A stretch of 64,000 bases of DNA. Origin: Holothuria scabra. Lineage: Eukaryota; Echinodermata; Holothuroidea; Aspidochirotida; Holothuriidae. The DNA lies in assembly GCA_037179385.1 (NCBI GenBank), contig CM074190.1, positions 3,734,284 through 3,798,283 on the forward strand. The letters are read 5' to 3'. Numbering within the stretch: position 1 is the stretch's first letter; every line of letters begins with the position of its first letter. Below are positions 46,326-57,965 of the stretch, in pieces. The notes beneath the pieces were generated by a model. The model searched no databases. It had not been told where the DNA came from and worked only from the letters and a program-made list of their open reading frames with translations. Both the position numbers and the translations under genes were made by a program.

Positions 46326-48067
46326 CAGAGAGCCAAAAGGCTTAGTGATTCCTTGCCATCAAATACCTTACCTGCTTTCAAATTGACAGTGCTTGATAGA
46401 TTTTTCTTTACATTTTAGGCACAGGATTTTCGCAATTTTACCCCTGGTGACCTCAAATGACCTTTGACCTCTACCAAAAACAATAGGCTTCTTTCTCTCA
46501 ACATGACAAATCTATATACCAAATATGAAAAGTATCTGTTACTCTTATCTGGAGATATTGTGTTTACAAGCCATTTTCGAAGTTTTGGCAATTTTACCGC
46601 TGGTGACCTCAAATGACCTTTGACCTCTACTGAAAGTAATAGGCTTCTTTCTCTCAACATGAAAAATCTATACACCGAGTCTGAAAATTGTCCGGCAATC
46701 CTATATGAAGATATCATGTTTACAAGCCATTTTCGGTGTTTTCACATTTTTACCGCTGATGACCTCAAATGACCTTTGACCTCAGCCAAAAACAATATAC
46801 TTCTTCCTCTCAACATGACAAACCTATATACCAAGCATGAGAAGTGTTGGTCACTCCTATCTGAAGAAATCATGTTTAAAAGCCATTTTCGGGATTTTCC
46901 CAATTTTACCGCTGGTGACCTCAAATGAACTTTGAATTCTACCAAAAGCAATAGGCTTCTTTCTCTCGACATGACAAATCTATATACCAAATATGAAGAG
47001 TATCTGCCACTCCTTTTTGAAGATATCGTGTTTACAAGCCATTTTCAGTGTTTTCGCAACTTTACCGCTGATGACCTCAAATGACCTTTGACCTCTACCA
47101 CAAACGATAGGGTTCTTCCTCTCAACATGACAAATCTATATACCAAGTATGAAAGTTGTCGGGCAATCCTATCTGAAGATATCGTGTTTACAAGCCATTT
47201 TCGGCATTTTTGCAATTTTACCGCGGGTGACCTCAAATGACCTTTGACCTCTACCAAAAACAATAGGGTTCTTCTTCTCAACATGACGAATCTATATACC
47301 AAGTATGAAGAGTGTTGGTCTCTCCTAACTGAAGATATCATGTTTAAAAGCCATTTTCGGTGTTTTCGCAATTTTACCGCTGGTGACCTCAAATGAACTT
47401 TGAATTCTACCAAAAGCAATAGGCTTCTTTCTCTCGACATGACAAATCTATATACCAAATATGAAGAGTATCTGTCACTCCCTTTTTGAAGATATCGTGT
47501 TTACAAGCCATTTTCAGTGTTTTCGCAATTTCACCGCTGGTGACCTCAAATGACCTTTGACCTATACCAAAAACGATAGGGTTCTTCCTCTCAACATGAC
47601 AAATCTATATACCAAGTATGAAAATTGTCGGGCAATCCTATCTGAAGATATCGTGTTTACAAGCCATTTTCGGTGTTTTCGCAATTTTACCGCTGATGAC
47701 CTCAAATGACCTTTGACCTCTACCAAAAACAATAGGGTTCTTCTTCTCAACATGACAAATCTATATACCAAGTATGAAAAGTGTCGGTCACTCCTATCTG
47801 AAGATATCGTGTTTACAAGCTATTTTTGAAATTGTCGCAATTTTACTGCTGGTGACCTCAAATGACCTTTGACCTCTACCAAAAACGATAGGGTCCTTCC
47901 TCTCAACATGATAAATCTATATACCAAATATGAAAAGTGTCAGACATTCCTATCTTAAGATATCGTGTTTACAGGCAAGTGTCACAAACACACACACACA
48001 CATACACGCACACACACACACGACATCACCATCGCATAGATTCCTTGCCTGCCTACGGCAAGGAATC
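46326..48067 (-). mobile_element. Tandem-core element A, right arm, ten units
   Basis: Mirror of 27831-29419, with ten core units rather than nine. The diverged unit carrying AACTTTGAATTC occurs twice (about 46925 and 47396), three units apart, whereas the left arm has it once. The terminal hairpin GATTCCTTGCC/GGCAAGGAATC is at 48038-48068 and the CA microsatellite at about 47988-48020. Confidence 0.6.
46430..47960 (-). repeat. 156-bp tandem array, right arm
   Basis: Ten units; on the plus strand each shows TGACCTCAAATGACCTTTGA followed by CCTCTACC. Conserved block and spacing as in the left arm. Confidence 0.9.
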
Positions 48068-48068
48068 A

Positions 48069-49231
48069 AAAAGACTGTGATGACCCAGTTACCATAAATT
48101 TTCACATAGCATACCCCCTCCCCTTTATATTTACAAAACAGGAGTAGACTACACTTGGTATCTACACAAACAATACCAATACATTCAAACGTGCAAGGGT
48201 TGGATTATTCTAGAATACATTGAAAAAAAACAACAAAAATAAATTCAAGATAGAATCAGAATAATTTAGAAACTGATCTATTAGCATAATGTGACTGACA
48301 TTCTTTTAAGCTTCCGTGACGAAGCACATTATTGAACCAATGTTTAATCTCTCTTCAAAATAACTCATAACATTAATAAACTTATCATGGCACATAATTA
48401 TAAGATGCAAGGAGCTAGACCTTGTCAAAGGTAAGAGAAACACAAATCCAGACTACAGACCAATAAAATTTAGGGAACTATTCTGTCACTTAAATAAAAC
48501 TTGGCATGCTAATAGTACCTATAAATCCAAACAAGAGCCACCAAGACACATTTTGAATTATGAAATGCTTAGGTAAATGACTTCTCGATTGGCATATTTT
48601 CAGGGGATGAGTGATTAAAAAATAAAAGAACACTTCTCTCAAAGACCCTTATTTATGAAGACTGATCCCACCAGTCCCTGCTCCCTTGCCCTGTATTTAA
48701 TTAACATAAGCTCCCCAGGCTATTATCTGTGACAGAGAATTGGCACAAGCCAGCTCTTGGTTATATAAAAAAACTTGTAATGTCTCTTAATAGGGAACTG
48801 CAGTTAACACTTGCAACTCATACCATCAAATGAGTTGCAAAAAATGTTGTAATATGCAACTAATGCTTGTTTCCATCCCAATTCTCACTGCATCAACTTA
48901 TGACAAGGGTATATCAACAAAGCTTCAAGAGAAACAGGGGACTCAAGGTTTGAATTGATTGAGTACTGTTCTAGGGGAGAGGTTTCAGGGTAAAGGAGTG
49001 TCCAACTCCTCGTTTCAAATCTTTTTGCTCTAGGGAGATGGCTAAGGTGCAAGATTGTGATAAATTTGATATATTTTTTTGACATGGCCACAGCTTTTTT
49101 CACACCTGATGGCCAATCACGATAGAGGGGGTCCATTTATTGTGCCCTGGATCCACCACTGCTAGAATTTTGGAACTGAGGTGTTCTACAATTCTGCTTC
49201 AAATAAAAATAAGTTAAAACAATTCTCCCAG
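48069..49231. other. Right-arm single-copy-like sequence (mirror of 26670-27830)
   Basis: No supported feature in either arm. A chance frame (48885-49136) is not conserved in a coding-like way. Confidence 0.35.
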
Positions 49232-49350
49232 TGGGAAAAAAAATGGCATAGTCTACTTTTCTCCATACGATATCATGGTCAATACTGTCAACTTAATGTT
49301 TAAACAGACTTGGATATGGGATATTGAGGTTCGAACCATGAAGACACCAG
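49232..49350 (+). CDS. Candidate internal exon, right arm (mirror copy)
   Basis: Same sequence as 26551-26669 in inverted orientation: TTCTCCCAG acceptor, frame with YFSPYDIMVNT and WIWDIEVRTM, CAG/GTGAGG donor at 49351. If both copies are genic, they point outward from the palindrome centre. Confidence 0.38.
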
Positions 49351-49484
49351 GTGAGGAAGGAGTGAGAAAATGGGAATGGAGCACTCCTCTAAAAGTGTGT
49401 GAAAATTATGCCAGAGAAACATACCACGTTTGCAGAAAAATCACCCACTTTGGCAAGATAGTATTAAAAGTACATGTTGCCTGA

Positions 49485-52002
49485 TTTTTGGACTGAATTT
49501 CCCATCATTCATCACCCTTATCCTACACTCATACACACCTTTATACTCCCATGAGTAACGGTCACTCTATAATTTCATTATTGCTTAATAAAGTAAAGTA
49601 AGACAAGCTACTGGAAGAGATCATTTTCAGAACGTTCTCCCTCACAGACTTAAAATAAAATATAGAAAACGAAAAATACTGTTTTATCCATTTTGAGTTT
49701 AGATAGGTAAATGATACTTTGATAGTAAACCTAATGAAATTGCAATTCGGAATTATGCTTAACATAAAAGTCTGAAACATATGGACATTTACATGAAAAC
49801 ATGTTAAAATAAGGATTTTTTAGTCTTTCTAAATCACTCACTAGTAAGGAAATTCCAGCACTGAAGCTACCGACAAAAAGTTATATATTTATACATACGC
49901 TACTTTGATACTGCAAATGAAAAATTTGTTGAAACAACCAGCGTTTACAACTAAAATATATAATGTAATATAAATTGCTCATAAGAATATAAATACATCT
50001 GCTGTTGCTGCTCTGTTTCTTAAACAGAAACATCTTCTGGTCAACTTAAGCCTTATTTTTCATCCAATTGTCCTCTTTTTGTGAATTTTTAAAAACAATT
50101 TTATTTTGCTAAACAATTTACTATAATGATATATTCTAATGAGCACATTTCATCTACTGCTTCATAGATCATTGTACTTTTGACTGGCATCATGAAATAC
50201 TTAAAGCTATTTTAACACACACATTTATTAAGTCAATCATGATTATTCACATTGCTGAATTCAGATTCAAATAACTGGCTTGAGTAAAAAATACAGCACA
50301 GGTCTGTAACCAGACAAAGCTCTGAGAGAAGGGTCTGGGATACTGGATGTGAAAGCACAAAAATATTTTAAGGAGTCAGATATATGCTTAGATGCCTTTA
50401 GATGAGACAATGGCAATCTCTATTTTTATTTTCTGCCAGGATCTTCTCAATGGGTATTCCTCCCTGCCAAATCTTTCTCATCCTCTGTTGGCTACTAGCA
50501 TAGTTTAATACCAAACTTATGGGTTACTTGTCCATCACACTTCCATCCTACCCGAATTAAAATCATGACACCCCCCCCCCCCTTTGAAAATTATCCATGG
50601 CATTGATATTCCTCATATTCCTCTAGGAAAGCTTGCTAGTTAAAGCTGCCTGCCATCATGTGAATATTCATGGCATATTTTAAGATGCCCCCCCCCCCAC
50701 AGACAAACATGCTATTTATTTCTTGAAAAAAAACTGTTTACATAATCAAAAACTTCAGAATATCAAACACACAGAATGGGGATCTGACAACAGATTTAAT
50801 ATTTCTTGTCACCACTGTGTTTGCTGCCCTGGGGTTAAGAAAAAACAAGGGTAGTTTCATTTTCTTCACAACAGGAAGTCTTCCAAGTACTCCATCTGTT
50901 CAAGTACTTGATCTGTGCTAAGTTTGCAATGAATCCAGTTCACTCAAGTTTCTTGATCAGTTAAAGAGATATTCTGGTGACAAATCTCAAGGGTTTCAGA
51001 AGTTCAAGGGGCTTTTTCTCTTTATTGGTGAAAATTCCTTCTCAATAGCATGTTGCATTCAGAAGTTACTTTTCAAAAGATAATATTTAAACCACATAAA
51101 TATATTGCATTGTGGGAAATCTTTGACTTCGTACTGGCTGATTAATTGAGCATCTTGTATTTGTATTTTATTTTCTTTTTATAATGTTTCAGCATGCAAG
51201 TGAAAAATGCAGACCCTTTTAAAGCTGCATCCCTTTGAGTTCACAGAATTTTCAGCTCGACCTCAAATGAACATTATTCAATGTTTCACTGGTGTGAAGT
51301 TTCAAGGTCAAATTAATTAGTTCAATTTCAAAGAATAACAAAACGTTTTGAAAGAAATGTGCTGGTATTACATAACATTTTGAAATCTTGAAGAAAATGG
51401 CAGTCTATTTTGACAAAGAAAACATGCCTTTAAATAGGGTTTCATTGAAATATGATCAAGTTATAGATGTGGGGTTTGAAGGGAATACAATAAAACAATA
51501 TTCTCTTTTATTTGAGACCTTGAAATATTCCTTTAAAAGTTTATACCCCAGGTAATATGAAGGTACATACTGTTGTCATTCTCATATTAACAACTAACAC
51601 TACTATTAAAACGAACCTACCTCTTGTAATAATTTCTGCAGGATTTGTGATGAAATTTTGTTCATGGCTTTTTAATTATGAGTAAAAGTATGGCCAAATA
51701 TAACAGAATAGAAATGAATGGTTGCACATAAAGAACAGTCTTAATCAAATCACAACTCGAGCCGCAACTTGTGAAATTGCATGAATTGAAAAATTCTGGC
51801 CAATTTTCATATTGAAATATTGAAATCCCTGGAGTCATGCATGTCTCGAGTCCCTAAAATAAGAGCAGTTATGTTGACAAGGGACAAAAAAGCATGCTGT
51901 GTTATGCCCGATACAGAATTCTCTAGTAAAAACTGCCGAGTGACAGTCTTTTGATGTAAAGGGCAAAGTTCTAGATAATGGCATTTTGATCCCCTCCACC
52001 TG
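49485..52002. other. Right-arm single-copy-like sequence
   Basis: Mirror of 24134-26416, apart from the 50215-50453 segment. Poly-C runs near 50571 and 50690. Confidence 0.35.
50215..50453. other. Right-arm-only segment of about 0.24 kb
   Basis: Absent from the left arm, where TAAAGCTATTTTTATTCC is continuous. In the right arm CTATTTTA is followed by about 240 bases of unique sequence ending near TTTTCTGCCAGG...GGTA before TTCCTCCC. Short TATTTTTATT homology around the junction suggests a microhomology deletion in the left arm, or an insertion in the right. No TIR or TSD seen. Confidence 0.6.
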
Positions 52003-52337
52003 GCGACACCAGTAAATCTCTTATCAGATTTTGTTCTCACCAAGACAAAGGGTTGTTCTTTAACAAACTGGTGCAACAAAGCTGCTTACTCATGGCCAAG
52101 TGAACTGTGGGCTGTTTATATCGGATCAGGTAACTGATAGCATATGCTTGATTAGATAGTTTTGTGAAGACAGGTGGAAAGTGCAAACTCAGTGTCCTTT
52201 GGAGAGAACACATCATGACTGACTTGGTAAAAACTCTTGATGTGAAGGTACCTTATTGTAAGTACCAGGAAAAAAAGATCACTGCAAGTACAGACACAAT
52301 GTGCCAAATCTGTGTTTGCTCACATAGCAAATTCTAG
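52003..52337 (+). pseudogene. Right-arm copy of the coding-like tract, with a new stop
   Basis: Mirror copy of 23838-24133. The same frameshift is present. In the second frame GGA has become TGA, removing AYAG-LDSF continuity. GKGK reads GKCK and KNLD reads KTLD, all changes that alter the protein. Past the arm boundary at 52284 the frame continues differently (ITASTDTMCQICVCSHSKF) to a stop at 52337. Confidence 0.38.
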
Positions 52338-53264
52338 GAAACGTTCTTTTCATTCGTATACTTGTAAAGCCTGAAAGGGGGACTGCTGCATAGTTCAGAG
52401 TTTGAATTATATCATGTCAAAGTTCAAGGGGAAAAAATTCATTCTGAGAAAGTTGTTTATCCTCATAACATGAAAGATTTTACCCCAATACATTGCAATA
52501 AAGTAATCAAAGAAAGAAGAGCATTAGTTCAGTTTTCAATGAATTCTGTAAGACTGATTGAAAACTGTAACAGCTACTCTATGCTTGATGATACACCCTC
52601 CACACATTTTCCTTATAAGCATGCATGCTTTTAATTCTGAACTGGCTTATTATGTATGCACTAACTTCAATGCCCTACTTAGAGTATTAAGACATAATCA
52701 CCACAACCCTCTCAAATATCACACACAACAAATACACATGACACACTTCATCCGCTCTTCAAATGAAAAAATGTCAAATAAAAACATTTTTAATATTTCT
52801 AATACAGATAATTTTAAGACAGTTTTCCTCTTTTAGTCTTTTTGAATACAATTGTTTTAATGATTTTTTTTACACAAAAATGTTTGACATTTGGTAAAAT
52901 GCTTCAATTCTTTTTTCAATGATGATAAAAAAAAATGAAATAAATTTTTTGCATAATTGGTTTTGAGGGTACAAACTAGACTTTACTGAATGGATTGCTC
53001 TTTTCCAGCCATGAGATCAAATAGGTTTGTGACTCTTAAAATTTGCGTGTCCAACACTTGCAGTAATGGAAGAAATCTCACGATACACTTTGTCGTAGCA
53101 CTGTTTGCATATAGGATACCAGTTTTTTTCAACTTATCCTGGAAAGTTTAGATTTTTCAATCATTGATAAAAATTTTAAAGCAGTTCTTAAATGACAAAA
53201 ACAAAAACACTGCCTGATGGTTCCTTGCAACTCTAACAGCAACTTAAAGCAGAGTTGGTTCATG
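52338..53264. other. Right flank of the inverted repeat, no supported feature
   Basis: AT-rich unique sequence with no partner elsewhere in the window. Confidence 0.35.
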
Positions 53265-53583
53265 CAGGGTTCTAGCAAGGAAAAATGTCAAACCGGATGG
53301 GAGTTGATCAACATTGCATCATTCTCACATGATGATGGCGATATCTTAAGATCTAAATGACATTGTGTGTGGTCAATTGCCTGATTTTTGGTTATTTCGA
53401 ATATCAGTACAATCATTCAATTGAATGTTTATGTATCTGATACTGTGCAGTGTAGCCTATGTTTAGAGTATGCATATGATGAGAGTTCAAACTGAGCAGT
53501 GAGATTCAAACTGGGTGCTGATTTAAAAAAGTAAATTCAAACTGGGCGCAGCACCCAGTTTGAATGGCCTGGCTAGAACCCTG
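53265..53583. mobile_element. 319-bp hAT-like MITE with a strong internal hairpin
   Basis: Inverted ends CAGGGTTCTAGCAAGG and the complement of CAGGGTTCTAGCCAGG (15 of 16 match). Near the right end a perfect 16-bp inverted repeat TTCAAACTGGGTGCTG (53505-53520) and its complement (53549-53564) enclose a 28-base loop that itself contains a further TTCAAACTGGG copy. The flanking 8-mers match only partly (TCATG shared). Confidence 0.6.
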
Positions 53584-54368
53584 TCATGTCACAAATATTT
53601 TCCAATCCGGCAAAGTTTTTGCAACATATTAATGATATAAAGTCATCACCTACATCCTAAATACAACTTAATGTTTCATGAGTGAGTAATCAACAATTCA
53701 ATTTGGTTTTAAAAACATTGTGACCACACACTTTTTCAAATTGTGAACAAAACTGTTACATGCAAGGACAAAAAAAAAAAGAACAAAAAAAAAAAAAAGT
53801 TTTAACTTGTGAATATGACTGTTGGATGTGAAATTTAACTAGTGATTAAGAAGCATTGTAATGTAGGAGTAACATTCCACTATCTCAGTAAGTTATCAAT
53901 ATCCACTCAATGTATCCCTTGAACTGAGACTTTTCCTATCAATTTATTTGAAATCAATATGTATGGCAGTCCCCAATGGCTGAATTTTTCTCCCTCCCCT
54001 TTTGATTTAGAGCTCAAACATTTAACTTTGAATTTATTGAATTGTTTTCTTTTTTTTTTTAAAAAAAACTGAATATAGCTAGCTGAAGACTGCAGACAGC
54101 GTAAATTCAGACAAGCAACACAGCTACTATTTCCTTTTTCACACAATAAGGCACCCTGTCAAACAGCTATGGGTAGTGTCATTTACCTAACCGCAGTTAT
54201 TGCCAGATCACTTTTGTACAATATTTCCTTTGCCAAACTGCACGTACTGGACAGTTACATAAATGACTTTCCCCTAAGCTGCAGCTGCCTCAGCCGAGCT
54301 GTAAGCATTGATTTAATGCTTCCTTACCGATAAAATATTAAAATAACAGGATAAGTTTAAACCTATTA
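53584..54368. other. No supported feature
   Basis: Poly-A rich around 53770-53800 and poly-T near 54050. Confidence 0.35.
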
Positions 54369-54750
54369 GGCCGCTGTCCCACTACAACAATTATTATGAG
54401 TTTTCTTTCAAATCTCCTCCATCTCCGGAAAGAGTCAAAAATTTGCCAGCCTGGGTAAATTTATGAGTTTTACAGAAAGACTATGGATATAAAATTTATG
54501 CTTATTTTTGCCTGATGTAACATGGATGGACAGGTTATATCAGACCACACTGTTAGATAAGTAATTTAGTGGTTTGTTGTCACGAAAATCAGCCGGCATC
54601 TATTTTCACAAACATCACTTAAAAATTATGTAGTTACACTGGTTGACAAATTTTTGGCTCTTTCCTACCAGATATGGAGGAGATTATAATGAAAACCCCC
54701 CAAAACAGAAATGGAATCTGATTCGAACTTGTTGTAGTGTGACTGCAGCT
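54369..54750. mobile_element. MITE related to the 14032-14441 element
   Basis: Ends GGCCGCTGTCCCACTACAAC and the complement of AGCTGCAGTCACACTACAAC, with TTA on both sides (54366-54368, 54751-54753). The subterminal AAATCTCCTCCATCT and AGATATGGAGGAGATTAT motifs, and AAAATTTGCC, match the element at 14032. Confidence 0.7.
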
Positions 54751-55147
54751 TTAAAACATGTCGACAAATAAAGGAAAGCTGCAGTCCCTATGCATGGCTA
54801 TACTGAGGCAGCTGCAGGCTGAGATTGACATCGATTCCTAATTTCTTAAACTGCAATCTCATACTAGTGAGGCAAAGTCTCACCAACTCATTTCTCAACA
54901 ATTACTCAGCATCTGTTCCCATGTGGGAACTTCTCAGCCTGATATCTACCTGCTATCTACTCAGACGATGAACAAACTTTTCCAACATTTCTTCTGCTTC
55001 TGCCCAAGGAACTCCAAAAACCACCCAAGCATGTAGCAAGAATGATCTTGAGCTTTGCCAAGTCTGGCTAGGACGGTCAAGTACAGTGATCTGGCTTTTC
55101 ACTTCCAAAAATAATGTAAAAAACAAGATTTCACTTGAGAGTTTGTT
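54751..55147. other. Possible 3' UTR of the minus-strand gene
   Basis: Follows the minus-strand stop codon at 55148. No nearby AATAAA on that strand; nothing else recognised. Confidence 0.3.
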
Positions 55148-55397
55148 TCACTCCATCTGTATCCCAACAACCTCATTATCAGGAAGAGATTCTTTCTGAC
55201 CAGCATCTGCAGCGTTCATCATTTCCTGTGGGGTACGTACTGGACTGTCGCTGTCACTCTCTCGAGATACATTTTTCTTCTTTGAGCCAAAAAGAAGTTC
55301 TTTGTCACTCTTCCGTCGTCCATGTTGACCATACCTGTGTCTGCCAGAGTTGAGAGAAATAGCCTCGGGATTGTTGACGTATTCATAGTAGTGTTTC
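55148..55397 (-). CDS. Probable terminal coding exon, hydrophilic C-terminal tail of an unknown protein
   Basis: On the minus strand TACTAAC, a textbook branch point, lies about 24 bases before CCATAG/GAAAC, giving an acceptor at 55397. The exon encodes about 83 residues: KHYYEYVNNPEAISLNSG, RHRYGQHGRRKSDKELLFG, SKKKNVSRESDSDSPVR, ending NEVVGIQME and a stop at 55148. It is charged and Ser-rich with no hydrophobic segment, like the cytoplasmic tail of a membrane protein or a disordered terminus. The SRESDSDSP stretch could be phosphorylated. The hydrophobic residues obtained by reading further upstream are intron. No family recognised; earlier exons lie at higher coordinates and were not found. 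Confidence 0.6.
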
Positions 55398-56204
55398 CTA
55401 TGGTCATAGGATCGGTGAGTTAGTAGAACAAAGACAAAAGCATGACAGCAGAGAAAGAGAAAAGAAGACAGGATGAATGATGATAAGCATGATGAATAAT
55501 GAAGAAAAAAAAGGGCATGTAGGATTCTAAAAGTGCACCAAGTCAATTTTTCACATGTGCTCCAAAATGATACCCTTTTAGCACTGTAATGTGTATTTAG
55601 ACATAAAGTGTACAGGTGAAATAAACCCTATGCATCATCATATAATGCAAACTGGCATAATGTCAGAAAAAACAGGATTAAACCTTGAAAAATGAGACTT
55701 TGGAACAAAACATCTGCAAAATACAACCGTATCGAGGCACATCAAAACTACATGGTTTTCTAAACTAATGGCACACTTTTTGTTCTGTGGCATCACATAC
55801 ATATGGGCCATTAAACAGACTTCAAGTTTTAGATTTTCCATATATGCTGCAAATCATATTCCTCAGAAAATTGAAAAGCATGGTAGGTGTGCAAAAGATC
55901 AAACTCTTCAGAGTGATTTAAATGAGTGGATGTGCTTCAAGGCCTGATTAAAAAATTATATTTGTCCAAATGATTCAGATTTACAGCAGTTTGGACATAC
56001 TGGTAAATGTCATTCAACATAGATATCCAGAACACATGATGTCTATTTAGAACTGTGCTACACACTTGTGTGATTTTTTGCTGCTGCCCCCATAGTGCAT
56101 TAACTGCACATGACCTGAGAAATCATGTTTGCAACTATTAACTTTTTTCTGTTAGGAAACTGGATTACTTCCATAGCATTTGCACATGGATAGAATAACC
56201 TTAA
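55398..56204. other. Presumed intron of the 55148 gene; no other feature
   Basis: Starts on the minus strand with a pyrimidine-rich tract and branch point. No coding-like stretch recognised. Confidence 0.35.
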
Positions 56205-56285
56205 CCTGGTTTCTAAATGGCCCAAAGGTGACCTGGTTCCTAAAAGGTCCAATGGTGACCTGGTTTCTAAATGGCCCAATTGTAA
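56205..56285. repeat. 27-bp minisatellite, three units
   Basis: Three consecutive units of CCTGGTTTCTAAATGGCCC followed by AAAGGTGA, with small variants. Confidence 0.8.
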
Positions 56286-57965
56286 GATGGTCACAAAATT
56301 ACAGATGAAGCACTGTTTCTTTTGTATAACAGTTTTTTTCTGAACAAAATTTTTTATATACTATAAACATAATGGTATAAATTGGGTCTCTTGAAGTACA
56401 TTGGCATAGCACTGACATAAAACAGAAAGATCTCTAACTAGGAGGATGATGCTAAGCTGTGGAATTCCTGGTTTACTCCACAATTCCCACACGCTAAATA
56501 TTTGCCTGCTGGAAATTCCTGCATTGATTCTCTAAATGTACGACAAAGGTGAATGCAGTCAGAAAGGTGACTGTGATGTCTAGAAAGGTGACGCGACTCT
56601 AAAATGATCAACAATTTGATTTGAAACACTCTGATTCTACTACTTGATTTTTAAGTCAAACCTTCTTTTGAGAAATTGACTTGCTGCAACTCCATGATTA
56701 TGCACCATTAATAGCAAAGCATCCCTTAAGCCTTAGCATACCCCATGTCTTGAATCACACAGAGGTATACTTAAGAGTTTGAGAATAAAATCTTTTAATT
56801 TAACCAACACCTCTTGTCACAACTTGTTCTGTTGCTGAGATATAAAATGCTCCAATTTACTCAAAAAAATGTAATAGTCCATTAACTTGTAAAATCATTA
56901 TTTGCATTGTTTGTTTTTGAAATTCAAATGTTGATATGCAGTTAAAAAGCTTCCTGTGTTCTTGCAATTAAGTTAATGTTGATATACCACTTTACATGTA
57001 CTTTTTATTAAGGATGGTCAGTAAACCTTTACCCATTTTTCATGTCCTTTAATGAAGCCTTTGAAGTTAAAATGATTAGTTTCCACTCACCCACAATAAA
57101 TTAATTTTTTTTAGTGTATAGAACAATGCTTAAAACATTGCACACAATATTGCAAGAGATGCATAAATGATTTGTACTTCAGTTTGATATGTAACAGTGG
57201 CATTTTGGTGAAATCTGCATTTAAAGTAGCTCAATGAATTGGTTCATGAAATTCCACAGCTTTTTGCAAAACTATTAAGTTTTCTTCACGTACCAATGAC
57301 AAATGGTCCAACTTAGACAATCTCCCTATCATACATACAAATAAATGTTTTATGAGTAAGTACTTAAGGGCTTCCTTTGGACCTTCAGACCTGAACCTTT
57401 TTCAAATTATGCACAAAACTGTTTCAAGTCAGGACACCACAAAATTCAAAATTTTAACTTTTTAAATAACTATTTGATATTAAACTTGACTAATCGTACT
57501 AATTATAAGCATTTTCATGTGGTAATACCCAAAAAATTCCTGTAAATTATTGGTATCGACTCCATGAGCCCCTTCAATTCCTTTTTTCCGCTCATGACAA
57601 ATGAAACCCAATAATTCAACTCACTAATGATAATGCAGCTTACCTACATCCATATCACAATAAAGCCTTACGGAAGTTGACAATTCTGTTTATCTTCTCA
57701 CTAAACTCCACTTTACCCCCCCTCCCCTTTGCATGAGTTGGGGGTTGTGGAAAAGGCCCACAGTATTCACCACATGTTACAGGAGGCAACTTAGGAAAGG
57801 ACTTGAACCCACTTCCACCATATTTGAAACTGGACTGAACTTTGACCTTGTTAACACATGTGTGTTTTAGTGTTTCATTAAATCAAATGTATCTACCTAA
57901 CTTCAATTTTTCCCCCAACCTCCCATATTACAGACTTGAATTCAATAAATTATGTTACAGACTTA
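56286..57965. other. No supported feature
   Basis: AT-rich, probably intronic if the minus-strand gene extends rightward. Confidence 0.3.

Larger units (their letters stand above)
38309..52284. repeat. Right arm of the 28.4-kb inverted repeat
   Basis: Mirror of the left arm. It ends at CACTG (52284), beyond which the flanks diverge. Relative to the left arm it has one extra 156-bp tandem unit, lacks about 351 bp spanning one piggyBac-type MITE, and has a segment of about 0.24 kb at 50215-50453 absent from the left. Confidence 0.93.
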
